Assembly: GCF_001598495.1 (NCBI RefSeq)
Contig: NZ_BCZB01000007.1
Location: 45,245 to 109,244, forward strand
DNA from: Neokomagataea thailandica NBRC 106555
GTDB lineage: Bacteria; Pseudomonadota; Alphaproteobacteria; Acetobacterales; Acetobacteraceae
Length of the DNA: 64,000 nt
Reading direction: 5' to 3'
The position numbers and the translations under genes are program-made. The notes under the pieces were generated by a model. The model was given only the letters and a program-made list of their open reading frames with translations. It made no database searches and had not been told where the DNA came from. Shown in pieces: positions 9,357 through 18,722 of the stretch (within the stretch, counting starts at the first letter, position 1; each line of letters starts with the position of its first letter).

Positions 9357-10709
9357 ATGGCGCGTGATTTGGACGATACCGGTTTTCTGGGCGGGGTTCA
9401 GCGCTTTGCGCGGACCTCCGGGGCTGTGGGAGGAATTGCTGCACGCTTGGCCGGTCATAAGTTGGGTATTGGCGGTAACCGAGCGGGCCATGCAGAGGAT
9501 TTGAAGGCGGCTTTAGGGAATCTTAAAGGGCCGTTGATGAAGGCGGCGCAGCTTTTATCAACCATTCCGGGGGCGTTGCCGGAAGAGTATGCGAATGAAT
9601 TGGCACATTTGCAGGCCAATGCGCCCCCTATGGGTTGGAATTTTGTGCGCCGTCGTATGCGTGCGGAGCTTGGGGCGAATTGGGAGCGGCACTTCCGTTC
9701 GTTTAGTCATGACGCTGTGGCCGCGGCCTCTTTAGGGCAGGTGCATCGTGCGCGTTTGGTTGATGGGCGCGAGGTGGCGTGTAAGCTGCAATATCCGGAC
9801 ATGCAGGGCGCTGTTGATACGGACCTGAAGCAGTTTAAAGCAGCGTTGAGTGTGTTCCGGCAGATTGATGGAACCATTCAGCAAGATGAAGTCTATGCTG
9901 AACTGTCCGACCGCTTGCGGGAGGAGTTGGATTACCGGCGTGAGGCCAGTCATCTGCGTTTGTACCGCGATATGCTGAAGGACGTGCCAGAGGTTACTGT
10001 GCCTTCGACGGTGCCAGAACTCTGCACGGGCCGACTTTTGAGTATGGAATGGGTCAGTGGTCGCAGTATGCGCTCCATGTTGGAAGGGGATATGTCACAA
10101 GAGTCACGTGATGCATTGGCGCGGGCTTTGTTTAAGGGATGGTACACGCCAGTTTATCGTTACGGTGTCATTCATGGTGACCCGCATATGGGTAATTTTA
10201 CTGTGCGGGATGATGATGGTCTGAACCTGTTAGATTTCGGTGCTATTCGTATTTTTTCTCCCCGTTTTGTGGAGGGTGTGGTGCAGTTGTTCAAAGCGCT
10301 GCAAACGAATGATGACGATTTGGCCTTTCATGCGTATGCAAAATGGGGCTTCCAGAATATTTCGCGTGATACGGCGCAAGTTTTGAATGAATGGGCGCGC
10401 TTCTTTTATCGCCCACTCATGACGGACCGGGTGTGCTCTATGCAGGAGAGCAATGACCCGGCAGACGCTAAAGCAGTCCTAGGGCGTGTTTATGAAGGCT
10501 TGAAGCGCACGGGCGGGGTGAAGCTGCCACGTGAATTTGTGCTGTTAGATCGCTCAGCCATTGGCTTGGGGAGCGCATTTTTGAAGTTAGGTGCGCGTTT
10601 GAACTGGCATGAAATGTTTCAGGAGCTGATTGAAGGTTTCAGCGTGGAAGCCTTGGAGGTGCGCCAGCGCGATGCTCTGCTGCGGGCTGAAGTGCCTGCA
10701 CCTTTGTAA
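9357..10709 (+). CDS. ABC1/UbiB-family atypical kinase (COQ8-like)
   Basis: Member of the ABC1/ADCK/UbiB family of protein-kinase-like ATPases that support ubiquinone synthesis or other lipid processes. The usual KxGQ motif appears as KAAQ at residues 62-65. The alanine-rich nucleotide loop AAASLGQVH is at 122-130, a probable ATP-site lysine at 143, the catalytic-loop equivalent HGDPHMGNF at 273-281 and DFG at 293-295. At 450 residues with no C-terminal transmembrane pair it resembles the shorter COQ8-like branch rather than E. coli UbiB. It is probably co-transcribed with pepF. The exact substrate is unknown. Confidence 0.88.
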   Translation: MARDLDDTGFLGGVQRFARTSGAVGGIAARLAGHKLGIGGNRAGHAEDLKAALGNLKGPLMKAAQLLSTIPGALPEEYANELAHLQANAPPMGWNFVRRRMRAELGANWERHFRSFSHDAVAAASLGQVHRARLVDGREVACKLQYPDMQGAVDTDLKQFKAALSVFRQIDGTIQQDEVYAELSDRLREELDYRREASHLRLYRDMLKDVPEVTVPSTVPELCTGRLLSMEWVSGRSMRSMLEGDMSQESRDALARALFKGWYTPVYRYGVIHGDPHMGNFTVRDDDGLNLLDFGAIRIFSPRFVEGVVQLFKALQTNDDDLAFHAYAKWGFQNISRDTAQVLNEWARFFYRPLMTDRVCSMQESNDPADAKAVLGRVYEGLKRTGGVKLPREFVLLDRSAIGLGSAFLKLGARLNWHEMFQELIEGFSVEALEVRQRDALLRAEVPAPL

Positions 10710-10783
10710 AATGGGGCATCGTGTGATGGGCTATAAGCGGTTTGTTATAAGATGCGTTCGCGAGACACACCTGTATTGAGGGG

Positions 10784-10805
10784 GGGATAGAGTGCTCTCT
10801 ATCCC
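10784..10805. terminator. Hairpin between convergent genes
   Basis: A perfect 9-base stem (10784-10792 with 10797-10805) has a 4-base loop. It sits between the ends of the kinase gene and the convergent acyltransferase gene. Neither side has a strong T run, so it is only a possible bidirectional terminator. Confidence 0.45.
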
Positions 10806-10825
10806 TATGCATGTTTGGTGCAGGA

Positions 10826-12010
10826 TTAGCCCCTGGAACCTCCAGTCTCGGCGATGATCTTGCGGTGCTTTTCTTCATAATGGCGCGCTAATTGGTGACC
10901 ACGCATGCGAGAGGGTACTTCAATAAACCTGTAGCTGATTTCACTTAAGAGAAAGATTCCTAGCAAGATTGAGATCGTGGTGGTGGAAGTGCCCATGAAA
11001 TTTTGAGGCAGTTTACCAATGGGTGTGAAGGTCGTAACGGACCATATAACGAAATAATGAAGAAGATATACAGAATAAGATCTATCTCCGAGCCAAAGCA
11101 AAAATTTTCCGATAACTCCAGAAAATCCGAGATAGGATGTGTTGTAACTGGCTATGAACACAAGTACCGCGCTGGATAAAGCCATTAAAGCGACTGAAAA
11201 AGGTAAAAAATAAAGTAATTGTGTCGCGCAAATAAATAAAACCATCAGGACTGTTATGCTCCGTGCAGCCCATTTACGGCGTAAAAATGTTGGTTCGAGC
11301 AGTGTTTTGTAGGGGGTATGTGTTTGAAGGGTGCCTAAAAGAACACCCCATGCGAGGGCATCGCTCCGGATAAACCACCAGAGATTTGTTGAACTGGCAG
11401 GGCGGATTAAGAAAAATTGTGCAGCAATGACCAGCAGCATCAGAATAACAACAATTCTCTGGCGTAAGAAAAGTATGATGGGTGCTATAATAAGATAAAA
11501 CTGAGTTTCTGCGGAGAGGCTCCAGTAATGCTCCCACATATTATTGGGTATTCCGGCACCTATTTTTGCGTAGAACTCTTGGATATTAGAAAGACTTAAA
11601 ATCGCGCATAATGTGCTGGCGATTAAACTGCGTAGAGCATTGATGTCATGCAACATAGGGGTTGTCGCCATATGGGCGACGGCTGGGATGAGCATCCAGA
11701 GCCATGCTGAAGGCCATAAACGCCATACACGCTTAATCCAGAAAACGACGAGTTGTATAATTTTTTCGAGATGATTCTCGGTTTTTGAGCGTTGTTTAAA
11801 CAGTGATAAAGAGATGACATAGCCTGATATGGCGAAGAAAATATCATTTCCACCCCAGAAAGATAAAAAATCTGAGCTAATGGTATTGAGGGTATTGTTG
11901 TGGAATATATTTTTAATGTGTTCGATCAGGATGAGGGAAATTGATATTCCACGAAGATATTCTATGTCTATATTTTTATGTGATATTATTTTCTGATTAA
12001 TAGCGGTCAT
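10826..12010 (-). CDS. Membrane acyltransferase, OafA/acyltransferase-3 family
   Basis: Integral membrane O-acyltransferase of the acyltransferase-3 family. Members acetylate or acylate surface polysaccharides, lipids or small molecules. The N-terminus shows the family pattern: IEYLRGISISLILIEH carries the arginine and histidine, followed by FFAISGYVIS. About ten hydrophobic segments follow over 394 residues, and the family-type RFIEVPSR lies near the end. The gene and its upstream region are much richer in A and T than the flanking genes and use AT-ending codons, which suggests horizontal acquisition. It is divergent from the siderophore receptor. The substrate cannot be read from the sequence. 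Confidence 0.88.
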   Translation of the reverse strand: MTAINQKIISHKNIDIEYLRGISISLILIEHIKNIFHNNTLNTISSDFLSFWGGNDIFFAISGYVISLSLFKQRSKTENHLEKIIQLVVFWIKRVWRLWPSAWLWMLIPAVAHMATTPMLHDINALRSLIASTLCAILSLSNIQEFYAKIGAGIPNNMWEHYWSLSAETQFYLIIAPIILFLRQRIVVILMLLVIAAQFFLIRPASSTNLWWFIRSDALAWGVLLGTLQTHTPYKTLLEPTFLRRKWAARSITVLMVLFICATQLLYFLPFSVALMALSSAVLVFIASYNTSYLGFSGVIGKFLLWLGDRSYSVYLLHYFVIWSVTTFTPIGKLPQNFMGTSTTTISILLGIFLLSEISYRFIEVPSRMRGHQLARHYEEKHRKIIAETGGSRG

Positions 12011-12224
12011 TTTGTATTTCTTTTAGACATCTTGAGAAGCGTATTGGCGTATATCATACGCAAATAGGTAAAAAAAGGTCGGATCATTATATATGAAAGA
12101 TATAATACATGCCCTTGAAATTGTTTTGAATAAGTAATTAATTTTATGTTTCCATTAAGACTTTATCGATGTTTCGCACATAAAAAATGTCTATAGATTA
12201 AAAATAAATTTATGGATTTTTGCG

Positions 12225-14378
12225 ATGTTTTGGAAATACGTTCTCTGGGCACCTCCTTTCTTTTATGGGGTGTTGTTGTCTGTACCGGTGGCATTGGCGG
12301 CCCTCCCTTCTACCGAGGCTTCGTACACGAAGAGTGAACACATTACCGTTGTAAAGCAGAGACAGCCGTATTTGGGGCGGGTGGCGATTAAAGATGTGCC
12401 TCAAAACATTATCGCGCTGAGCGCTAAGACGTTACAAGAAACTGGCACGACCACATTGGCCAATGCACTGGATATGGTGAGTGGTATAGCGCATCAAAAC
12501 AGTTTCGGTGGGTTATGGGACAGCTTCGCTGTGCGTGGTTTTGCGGGTGACATCAATGTGCCAAGCGGCTTTTTGGTGAATGGATTCAATTATGGTCGTG
12601 GTTTTGGTGGACCACGGGATATGTCTGGGGTTGAGCGCATTGATGTGCTCAAGGGGCCGAGTTCTGCTTTGTTCGGGCGTGGTGAGCCAGGCGGTACAGT
12701 TGATATTATTACGAAGAAGCCGCAATTTGAGCAGCATGGTAGCTTTGGCCTACAGGGGGGTAGCTATCATGATGTGCGGGTTGAGGGCGATTATACCGCA
12801 CCAATTACGCAGAACATTGCTGTTCGTTTGAATGGTGCATTTGAAGATAGCGATAGTTTTCGTAATACGGTGCATACGCGTAAAGCGACGATCGCCCCCT
12901 CTGTTCTTTGGAAAATCACGGATAAGACCAGCCTGTCTTATCAAATGTCGTATACGCGGCAGAATATTCCGTTTGACCGTGGTGTTATTGCCCGCAATGG
13001 GCAGTTAGGGGTGGTGCCTGTTAGCCGCTTCTTAGGGGAGCCTGCGGATGGCCCTAATAAGGTGAGCGACCAAGGACATCAGGTTCAGTTGCAGCATGAT
13101 TTTTCGCAAGATTGGGGGCTGCAAGCTGGGTTTGGTGATCGCCTGACGGGGCTGAAAGGGTATGGCGAAACACCGGAATTAGCGGCGGCGCGGCAGCCGT
13201 TTTTCCGCGATGGGCGGACGCTTGCGCGGCAACGGCGTTATATTGATTTTCAGACGGAAGATCGTGTCGGGCGGCTGGAAGTGAGTGGTCTGTTTAAGAC
13301 ATGGGGTATGAAGCATCATATTCTGGTGGGGGCGGATTATGATGTGTTTGACTATGACAACACGCAGAAGCGTTATCGTCCGCCCGCACTTGTCAGCAAG
13401 CCTTCTTTTGCTGCGCAAAATGCCATTGATATTTTTGCGCCAGCTTATAACGTGAGCGGCACTTTGCCAGCGCCGAGTGCATTCGTTTTTAATCAAAGGG
13501 AAAAAAGCCGTACTGCTGGTGGGTATGTGCAAGATCAGATTGATGTCACGAGGAAGGTAAAGATCCGCCTTGGGGGACGTTATGATGATTATCGCCAGAC
13601 GATCAATTTCCATACGAATGGTCTGACGTCGGGGCAGCATCAGACGGCATTTAGTCCACAAGTTGGCGCTGTTTATGAGCCGATCCGCACGGTTTCTCTC
13701 TATGTGAGTTATGGCCGTGGTTTTCGTCCTAATTCGGGGACGAATTATGCCGGAACGCCGTTCCGGCCGGAGCGGACGCGTGATGTGGAAATCGGTGCGA
13801 AGTATAGCTCGCTGGACCGACGGGTTGAGGTGTCTATGGATGCCTTCCGTATGACGAAGGATAATATTCTGACGTCAGACCCGGTGCGGACCGGTTATTC
13901 TCTGGCGATGGGATCTGCCGTAAGCCAAGGGGTGGAAACGGATATTCATGCAGCGTTACCTTACGGTTTCCGCACAATAGCGAGTGCCTCTTATATTGAC
14001 GCGCATTCAGCCTCGACCACGCTGGACCCAGATTTTGGGCGTGTTGTTGCGAAAGGTGATCGGTTGTTGAACATTCCGGCATGGAGCGCGAATGTATTGC
14101 TGTTCCGGGACTTTGAGGTGGCCGGACATGCGGCGATGTTGGGGGCAGGTGTTAATTATGTTGGGCAGCGTATGGGTGAAACCGGGACGCAGTTTCATCT
14201 GCCGAGTTACACGTTGGTACGTCTTATGGGATCCTTTAACGTAACCAAGCGCTTGGTTATGAGTGGGCAGATTGATAATCTGACGAACCGTACATGGTAT
14301 GCCAATAGTTACGCGGCATTATGGGTTTACCCCGGTGCGCCGAGAACATTTTCCTTACGCGCTCGCTACGGGTTCTAA
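12225..14378 (+). CDS. TonB-dependent siderophore receptor
   Basis: Outer-membrane receptor of the TonB-dependent siderophore family (FhuA/FpvA type), 717 residues. A signal peptide occupies about the first 25 residues. The plug domain follows, with VPQNIIALSAKTLQE, the conserved SFAVRGF, and VERIDVLKGPSSALFGRGEPGG. The rest is a beta-barrel ending in the expected aromatic residue (LRARYGF). It would import a ferric siderophore using TonB energy. An AT-rich 214-base divergent region precedes it, where iron regulation would be expected, but I could not identify a confident Fur site. No siderophore synthesis genes are nearby. Confidence 0.92.
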   Translation: MFWKYVLWAPPFFYGVLLSVPVALAALPSTEASYTKSEHITVVKQRQPYLGRVAIKDVPQNIIALSAKTLQETGTTTLANALDMVSGIAHQNSFGGLWDSFAVRGFAGDINVPSGFLVNGFNYGRGFGGPRDMSGVERIDVLKGPSSALFGRGEPGGTVDIITKKPQFEQHGSFGLQGGSYHDVRVEGDYTAPITQNIAVRLNGAFEDSDSFRNTVHTRKATIAPSVLWKITDKTSLSYQMSYTRQNIPFDRGVIARNGQLGVVPVSRFLGEPADGPNKVSDQGHQVQLQHDFSQDWGLQAGFGDRLTGLKGYGETPELAAARQPFFRDGRTLARQRRYIDFQTEDRVGRLEVSGLFKTWGMKHHILVGADYDVFDYDNTQKRYRPPALVSKPSFAAQNAIDIFAPAYNVSGTLPAPSAFVFNQREKSRTAGGYVQDQIDVTRKVKIRLGGRYDDYRQTINFHTNGLTSGQHQTAFSPQVGAVYEPIRTVSLYVSYGRGFRPNSGTNYAGTPFRPERTRDVEIGAKYSSLDRRVEVSMDAFRMTKDNILTSDPVRTGYSLAMGSAVSQGVETDIHAALPYGFRTIASASYIDAHSASTTLDPDFGRVVAKGDRLLNIPAWSANVLLFRDFEVAGHAAMLGAGVNYVGQRMGETGTQFHLPSYTLVRLMGSFNVTKRLVMSGQIDNLTNRTWYANSYAALWVYPGAPRTFSLRARYGF

Positions 14379-14381
14379 ACG

Positions 14382-14411
14382 AAAAGGGAGGCCAAATGGC
14401 CTCCCTTTTTT
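14382..14411. terminator. Bidirectional terminator shared by two TonB receptor genes
   Basis: A perfect 12-base stem (14382-14393 with 14398-14409) has a 4-base loop and a T run on the plus strand. The A run on the left side gives a T run on the minus strand. It sits between the convergent stops at 14378 and 14433 and can serve both genes. Confidence 0.88.
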
Positions 14412-14432
14412 ACGTGCATGATCCCAAAAGGC

Positions 14433-17400
14433 TTACAGGCTGACGTTCACGCCAAACTGGAAGCTACGACCAATGACGCCGGCTTGTGACCATGATGAGT
14501 TGTACAAGTAGGCGCCATATGTTCCGAAGTCATATGGGGATTTGAAGCCAAAGATATTGTACACGTTTGTGTACAGGCCGACGCGCTTGTTCAACTGGTA
14601 GTTTAGCGTCAAGTCTACATCCCAGAAGCTTTTCACACTGCACTGGTTTTGCGGCACGAAGGAGCTGTTGCTTGGTATGACAGATGTTGAGCAATCATTG
14701 GCTGTGTTCGGGCCATTGGCGTCTTCAGCCGTCGTTTTATAGCCGCTTGTGTAGTAAACTGTGGCTGTGGCGGTGAGCTTTTTATAGATGACAGTATTCG
14801 CCCAGTTGGCGCGCCATTGAGGGGTGCCGGACCCGGAAGTGGTGTTGTATGGGCCCAATGTCCCGGCAAAGCGCTCAATACCAAGGCCCGGCATGGACAT
14901 GTTGTAGCGGTGTGTCCACGTGGCTTCGCCTTTGCTGTACCAAGTCACGTCACGCAGGAAGCCGCGTAGCGGAACATTGGCAGAGAATTCAGCTTCCACA
15001 CCATCGGTCATGACGTAGCTGGTGTTGATGTAGCCGAGGTTGATTTGAGCCGGGCGTACTGGTGCAGTTGGGTTTTGTACGTCTGGAATATCCGGCTGTA
15101 CGGAGACGCCGGCTGGGAGTGCTTGTCCTGTGATATACGCATTCGCCACTGACTTGTAGGATACAGGGTTCGGCGCGATGTAGTTGGATTTTTTGATATA
15201 GTAATAGTCAACAGACAAAGTGACGTTGCTGGCAGGAGTGAGTACCATGCCGCCGGTGAAGTTCGACGAAATTTCGGGCTTGAGGTTTGGGTTTCCTGCC
15301 GTGTTTAGGCCGATGCTGTAAGATTGTGCGTAGTTGTTTGGGGTGCCATTTGGGTTTTGGTGCTGTGCCAGCCACGCTTTGTCTGTGATGGCGTATGGAA
15401 CATACCCCACCTGTGAACCGCCAGTTTCAGCAAAGCTTGGAACACGGAAGCCATTTGTGTAGGTGCCGCGCAGGGTCAGTTCATGCAGAGGGCGGAAGTT
15501 TACGCCGACCTTTGGTGAGAAGTGGCTGAACCCTTCAGAGTAATGGTCAAAGCGGCCTGACGTATCGATGCTCAACATTTTGACGACAGGAATACCCACT
15601 TCGTAAAAGCCAGATTCAACCCAGCGGCTGCCGACAGCATTGAACGGGTTAATCTTACCTGTGTATTGAGCGCCAAGGTCAGAGAAGTTTACAGGGTTTG
15701 CGCTTGGGTCATTGAGAGATTCATAGCGAACATTGGCACCGACAGCGAGGTTCACCATACCGCCGGGGAGGTGGAACAGGCCTTTGCTCAACACAGCTTC
15801 GCCAGAATACATCTGAGTGAGTGCATTCATGACATTGGTTGGCGCGATGGATTGGCGCACGGCATCCGTGTTCAGCCATGGTTCAATGAAGTTATAGGTG
15901 CCGTTTGCAACAGCTTGGCGGATGCCATTGATGGTGGGCACGCCTGTGATGGTTTGCTGGAGTTTTGTGTTCATGCCAACGAAGTTGACGTCATAGTTCC
16001 AGTTGCCACCCCAATGGGAGGGCTGCCAGCCGCTGAGACGGGTTGAGCCACGGAAGTTTTGGCTGAACTCCGTGGTGGTTGGGACCATGTCACCGAAAGT
16101 ATAATAGATTTGTGCCGGAGTGCCTTGTGCAGCATAGGGGTTGTTCGGGTTCAACTGGCCATTGGACAAGTAAACCGGCAGAACGATGTTACGCGTATCG
16201 GCTAATCGAGCCTGAGTTTGGCTACGGACAGAGGCAGGAGAGCCGGTAGAATAGGACAAATTCTGCGAATAGGTGAACATAGATGTCCACTCAGCGCGTG
16301 GTCCTACATTGACGGTTAGGTGGCCTGTGGCTTCGATACGCCGGTCTTCGGGCGTGATGAGGCTGTAGTTGTTCACAGTGTCTTGCGTACATGCGGAACT
16401 AACAGAACCGGCGGGTGTGCCGGCGGCATATCCACGCACAATTTGGGTTTTGCAATTTGATGGATTGAGTAAATTCCAACCACCAACGCCGCCACCTTTG
16501 CCGTTGCTCGGGCGTACCATAGCGGCAGGCGTTGCGCTGAAATTTGCGATACTGCCGTCTGATGCAAGGATATTGGTTTGGCCGTTTGTACCACCGATGC
16601 CGGTCAGATCGCTGGTTTTGAAGGGGTAACCAAGCTGACGATTGTAAAGGGCATCGTCGTTTTGATATTCAGCGTTAACGTAAAAGTTGTAACCGTCACG
16701 GGCTAAGGAGCCGTGGCCATATGTGGCGTAGAGGCGTTGGTGTCCACCATCTCCGCGCTGGTTTAGGCCACCTTCGGCATTGCCTTCAAAGCCTTGAATT
16801 TCTTTGCGGGTGATCATGTTGATGACGCCAGCAACAGCGTCGGCGCCGTAGGTTGCGGAGCCACCATCTTTTTTAACGTCGACAGTCTGGATCAAGGACA
16901 TTGGGATCCAGTTTGTATCGACGAAGTTACGTTCACCGTCATCGGAGAGCGGATAGTAGGAAAGGCGTTGGCCGTCCATCAAAACCAGTGTGGAATCAAC
17001 CGTAAGGCCATGCATGGATGGTGCGGAGGCACCTTGAGCAAAAGCACCATTCGCCGAGAAAGCGGAGGTAAGGTTGCCAGATCCGTTGGACGAAATAGAT
17101 TGTAGCATTTGCGTAACGGTTTTGAGGCCGCGGCGCTGCATGTCTTTCGTGTTCAGGCGCGTAATGGGAGAGGCATTGCGCAGGTTGGGATCATGCAGGA
17201 GTGTCCCTGTAACGATCATGTGCTCCGAGCCAGATGCCTCAATGTGTTCGGGCTGTGACGCGGCTGCGATAGATGCCTTTTGGTGCTGTGATGTAGCTGG
17301 TGTTACTGGCACAGCAACGTTGCTGTGCACGGGAATTGTGTGTGCAGCAGAGCTATGGGGCTTTGGGTGATGAATTTTTTTAGTTTTATCAGTGGCATAG

Positions 17401-17498
17401 GCATTGCAGCTCATGATGCCTGTGAGGGCTGAAAACGAGAGCAATGCTGCGCTTTTGAGATGGCGTTTTGTAAAATACTTTTGTGCTCGTTCGGTCAT
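14433..17498 (-). CDS. Large TonB-dependent receptor
   Basis: Outer-membrane TonB-dependent receptor of about 1021 residues. Its order is an N-terminal signal sequence, a spacer rich in His, Ala and Pro, and a plug domain (SEHMIVTGTLL, then TVDVKKDGGSATYGADAVAGVINMI split over the plug core). A long barrel follows, ending in a hydrophobic/aromatic pattern (FQFGVNVSL). The barrel contains NGFRVPSFAE and NPNLKPE, typical of large non-siderophore receptors that carry peptides, sugars or other organics. I chose ATG 17498, which gives a plausible signal peptide; an upstream start at 17546 would add 16 residues. The substrate is unknown. Confidence 0.9.
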   Translation of the reverse strand: MTERAQKYFTKRHLKSAALLSFSALTGIMSCNAYATDKTKKIHHPKPHSSAAHTIPVHSNVAVPVTPATSQHQKASIAAASQPEHIEASGSEHMIVTGTLLHDPNLRNASPITRLNTKDMQRRGLKTVTQMLQSISSNGSGNLTSAFSANGAFAQGASAPSMHGLTVDSTLVLMDGQRLSYYPLSDDGERNFVDTNWIPMSLIQTVDVKKDGGSATYGADAVAGVINMITRKEIQGFEGNAEGGLNQRGDGGHQRLYATYGHGSLARDGYNFYVNAEYQNDDALYNRQLGYPFKTSDLTGIGGTNGQTNILASDGSIANFSATPAAMVRPSNGKGGGVGGWNLLNPSNCKTQIVRGYAAGTPAGSVSSACTQDTVNNYSLITPEDRRIEATGHLTVNVGPRAEWTSMFTYSQNLSYSTGSPASVRSQTQARLADTRNIVLPVYLSNGQLNPNNPYAAQGTPAQIYYTFGDMVPTTTEFSQNFRGSTRLSGWQPSHWGGNWNYDVNFVGMNTKLQQTITGVPTINGIRQAVANGTYNFIEPWLNTDAVRQSIAPTNVMNALTQMYSGEAVLSKGLFHLPGGMVNLAVGANVRYESLNDPSANPVNFSDLGAQYTGKINPFNAVGSRWVESGFYEVGIPVVKMLSIDTSGRFDHYSEGFSHFSPKVGVNFRPLHELTLRGTYTNGFRVPSFAETGGSQVGYVPYAITDKAWLAQHQNPNGTPNNYAQSYSIGLNTAGNPNLKPEISSNFTGGMVLTPASNVTLSVDYYYIKKSNYIAPNPVSYKSVANAYITGQALPAGVSVQPDIPDVQNPTAPVRPAQINLGYINTSYVMTDGVEAEFSANVPLRGFLRDVTWYSKGEATWTHRYNMSMPGLGIERFAGTLGPYNTTSGSGTPQWRANWANTVIYKKLTATATVYYTSGYKTTAEDANGPNTANDCSTSVIPSNSSFVPQNQCSVKSFWDVDLTLNYQLNKRVGLYTNVYNIFGFKSPYDFGTYGAYLYNSSWSQAGVIGRSFQFGVNVSL

Positions 17499-17694
17499 AT
17501 ACAGCCTACAGATTAGTATGAATGTTATTTTTTGCGGAAGAAACATGCGTTACGTTGCGCAAAGTTAATGTCGTGTTTTGCAGGAATGTAAAATATTTTC
17601 TAGAGATAACGTTACAAAAAGCGATCTTTTTATAAAAAGTGATTTATTAGACACATTTTTACTAATTTTATGAGTGAAATGTGCCGGTTGGTAT

Positions 17695-18096
17695 TTAGAA
17701 AAGTTCAAGCTGCTTGCGTGTCATTGTAACCTGACGTGGCTGTTGCTCCAGCCACGCGCCTATGAGGGCGCTGATAAAATGTTGCTCGCTTTTTGAAAGA
17801 GGACGGCCTTTAGGGATGTTATGCCATTTGGCTAAGCAACCGCGGCAGCAAGACGCAGTGGCATGTTGAGCGGTGAACACCGGATGCCCACGCATGGGGG
17901 TTTGTTTGCCGTCATGGTGTGGAAATGCTGGTGCTAAGCGGGTTTGTATAAAGTGCTGGGCGTGTTGTGTGATAGTCGTCATGTCGCGCGTGGACAGGTA
18001 GCGCTGGTCCGGTGCAGACAAGGTAAAACGTGCCCTGAATGGAGAACGTTGTAAGCGCGTGAGTACGCGCGCAATCGCGTCTAATGGTTCTGGCAT
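17695..18096 (-). CDS. DUF4186 family protein
   Basis: Small cytoplasmic protein of 133 residues that I recognise as DUF4186. It has the family's characteristic stretches: RFTLSAPDQRYL, the HAQHFIQTRLAPAFP region, DGKQTPMRGHPVF and QHATASCCRGCLAKWH. The two adjacent cysteines plus a third, with nearby histidines, look like a metal or cofactor site, but no function is established. It stands alone between the TonB receptor gene and a small hypothetical gene, all reading leftward. Confidence 0.85.
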   Translation of the reverse strand: MPEPLDAIARVLTRLQRSPFRARFTLSAPDQRYLSTRDMTTITQHAQHFIQTRLAPAFPHHDGKQTPMRGHPVFTAQHATASCCRGCLAKWHNIPKGRPLSKSEQHFISALIGAWLEQQPRQVTMTRKQLELF

Positions 18097-18152
18097 GAAG
18101 GGTTACATGGTGAGCCCCGGCAGCGATGGCCACAACCGAGGCATGCTGTGTT

Positions 18153-18575
18153 TTAGAAAATATCTTTGATCAGGTCATCGCCAATGGCAAAGCCAGCGCC
18201 AGCCTCAACGGAGCGCGCAAAGCCTGAGTTGAGGATGTTCGAGAAAAAGCCGCCATTGGCCGCTTGTGGTGCCGGGGCAATCGGTGGCTGCACGGGCGCG
18301 CTCTGCTGGACAAACCCTTGTGGGGCGTAATTTTGATTTTGTGATGCGTTGGACAGGGCAGCATGGAGTTGTTGCAGCAGGGTGGCAACTTGCTGCTGTT
18401 CAGCTTGGAAGGCCAGTGCGAGTTCACGCAGGTCCAAGGCCCATTCGCGGGCTTGTTGGTCACCGCTTTGTGCGGCGAGCTGCATCTTAGAGCCGAGTGT
18501 TTGAAGAGCCTGTGCGGATTGTTGTGATTGTTGTTGAAGTTGGTTGTAGGCCTGTTCGATAGTTTGGACGTCCAT
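18153..18575 (-). CDS. Hypothetical protein, glutamine-rich coiled-coil with glycine-rich C-terminus
   Basis: I do not recognise a family. The 140-residue protein has an N-terminal helical, glutamine-rich part (about residues 1-75) likely to form a coiled coil. A proline/alanine/glutamine linker follows, then a C-terminal segment GGFFSNILNSGFARS leading to GAGFAIGDDLIKDIF. I chose ATG 18575 because AAGGA lies 8 bases upstream. It is divergent from uvrB, with about 150 bases between starts. The C-terminal pattern recalls small periplasmic or membrane-associated proteins of unknown function, but that is only an impression. Confidence 0.7.
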   Translation of the reverse strand: MDVQTIEQAYNQLQQQSQQSAQALQTLGSKMQLAAQSGDQQAREWALDLRELALAFQAEQQQVATLLQQLHAALSNASQNQNYAPQGFVQQSAPVQPPIAPAPQAANGGFFSNILNSGFARSVEAGAGFAIGDDLIKDIF

Positions 18576-18722
18576 GGCCGTAATCCTTTTATGATGTTCA
18601 GTGTCTGGCGCTATCGTGCCCGTCATGGGCAATATGGTTGATAACGCTTGGGAAAACGTATGGTAGGCTAATATGTTTCCTTTAGGGCGTGATCGCCTGT
18701 GTATGTGGTGGTGTAAGGTAAA

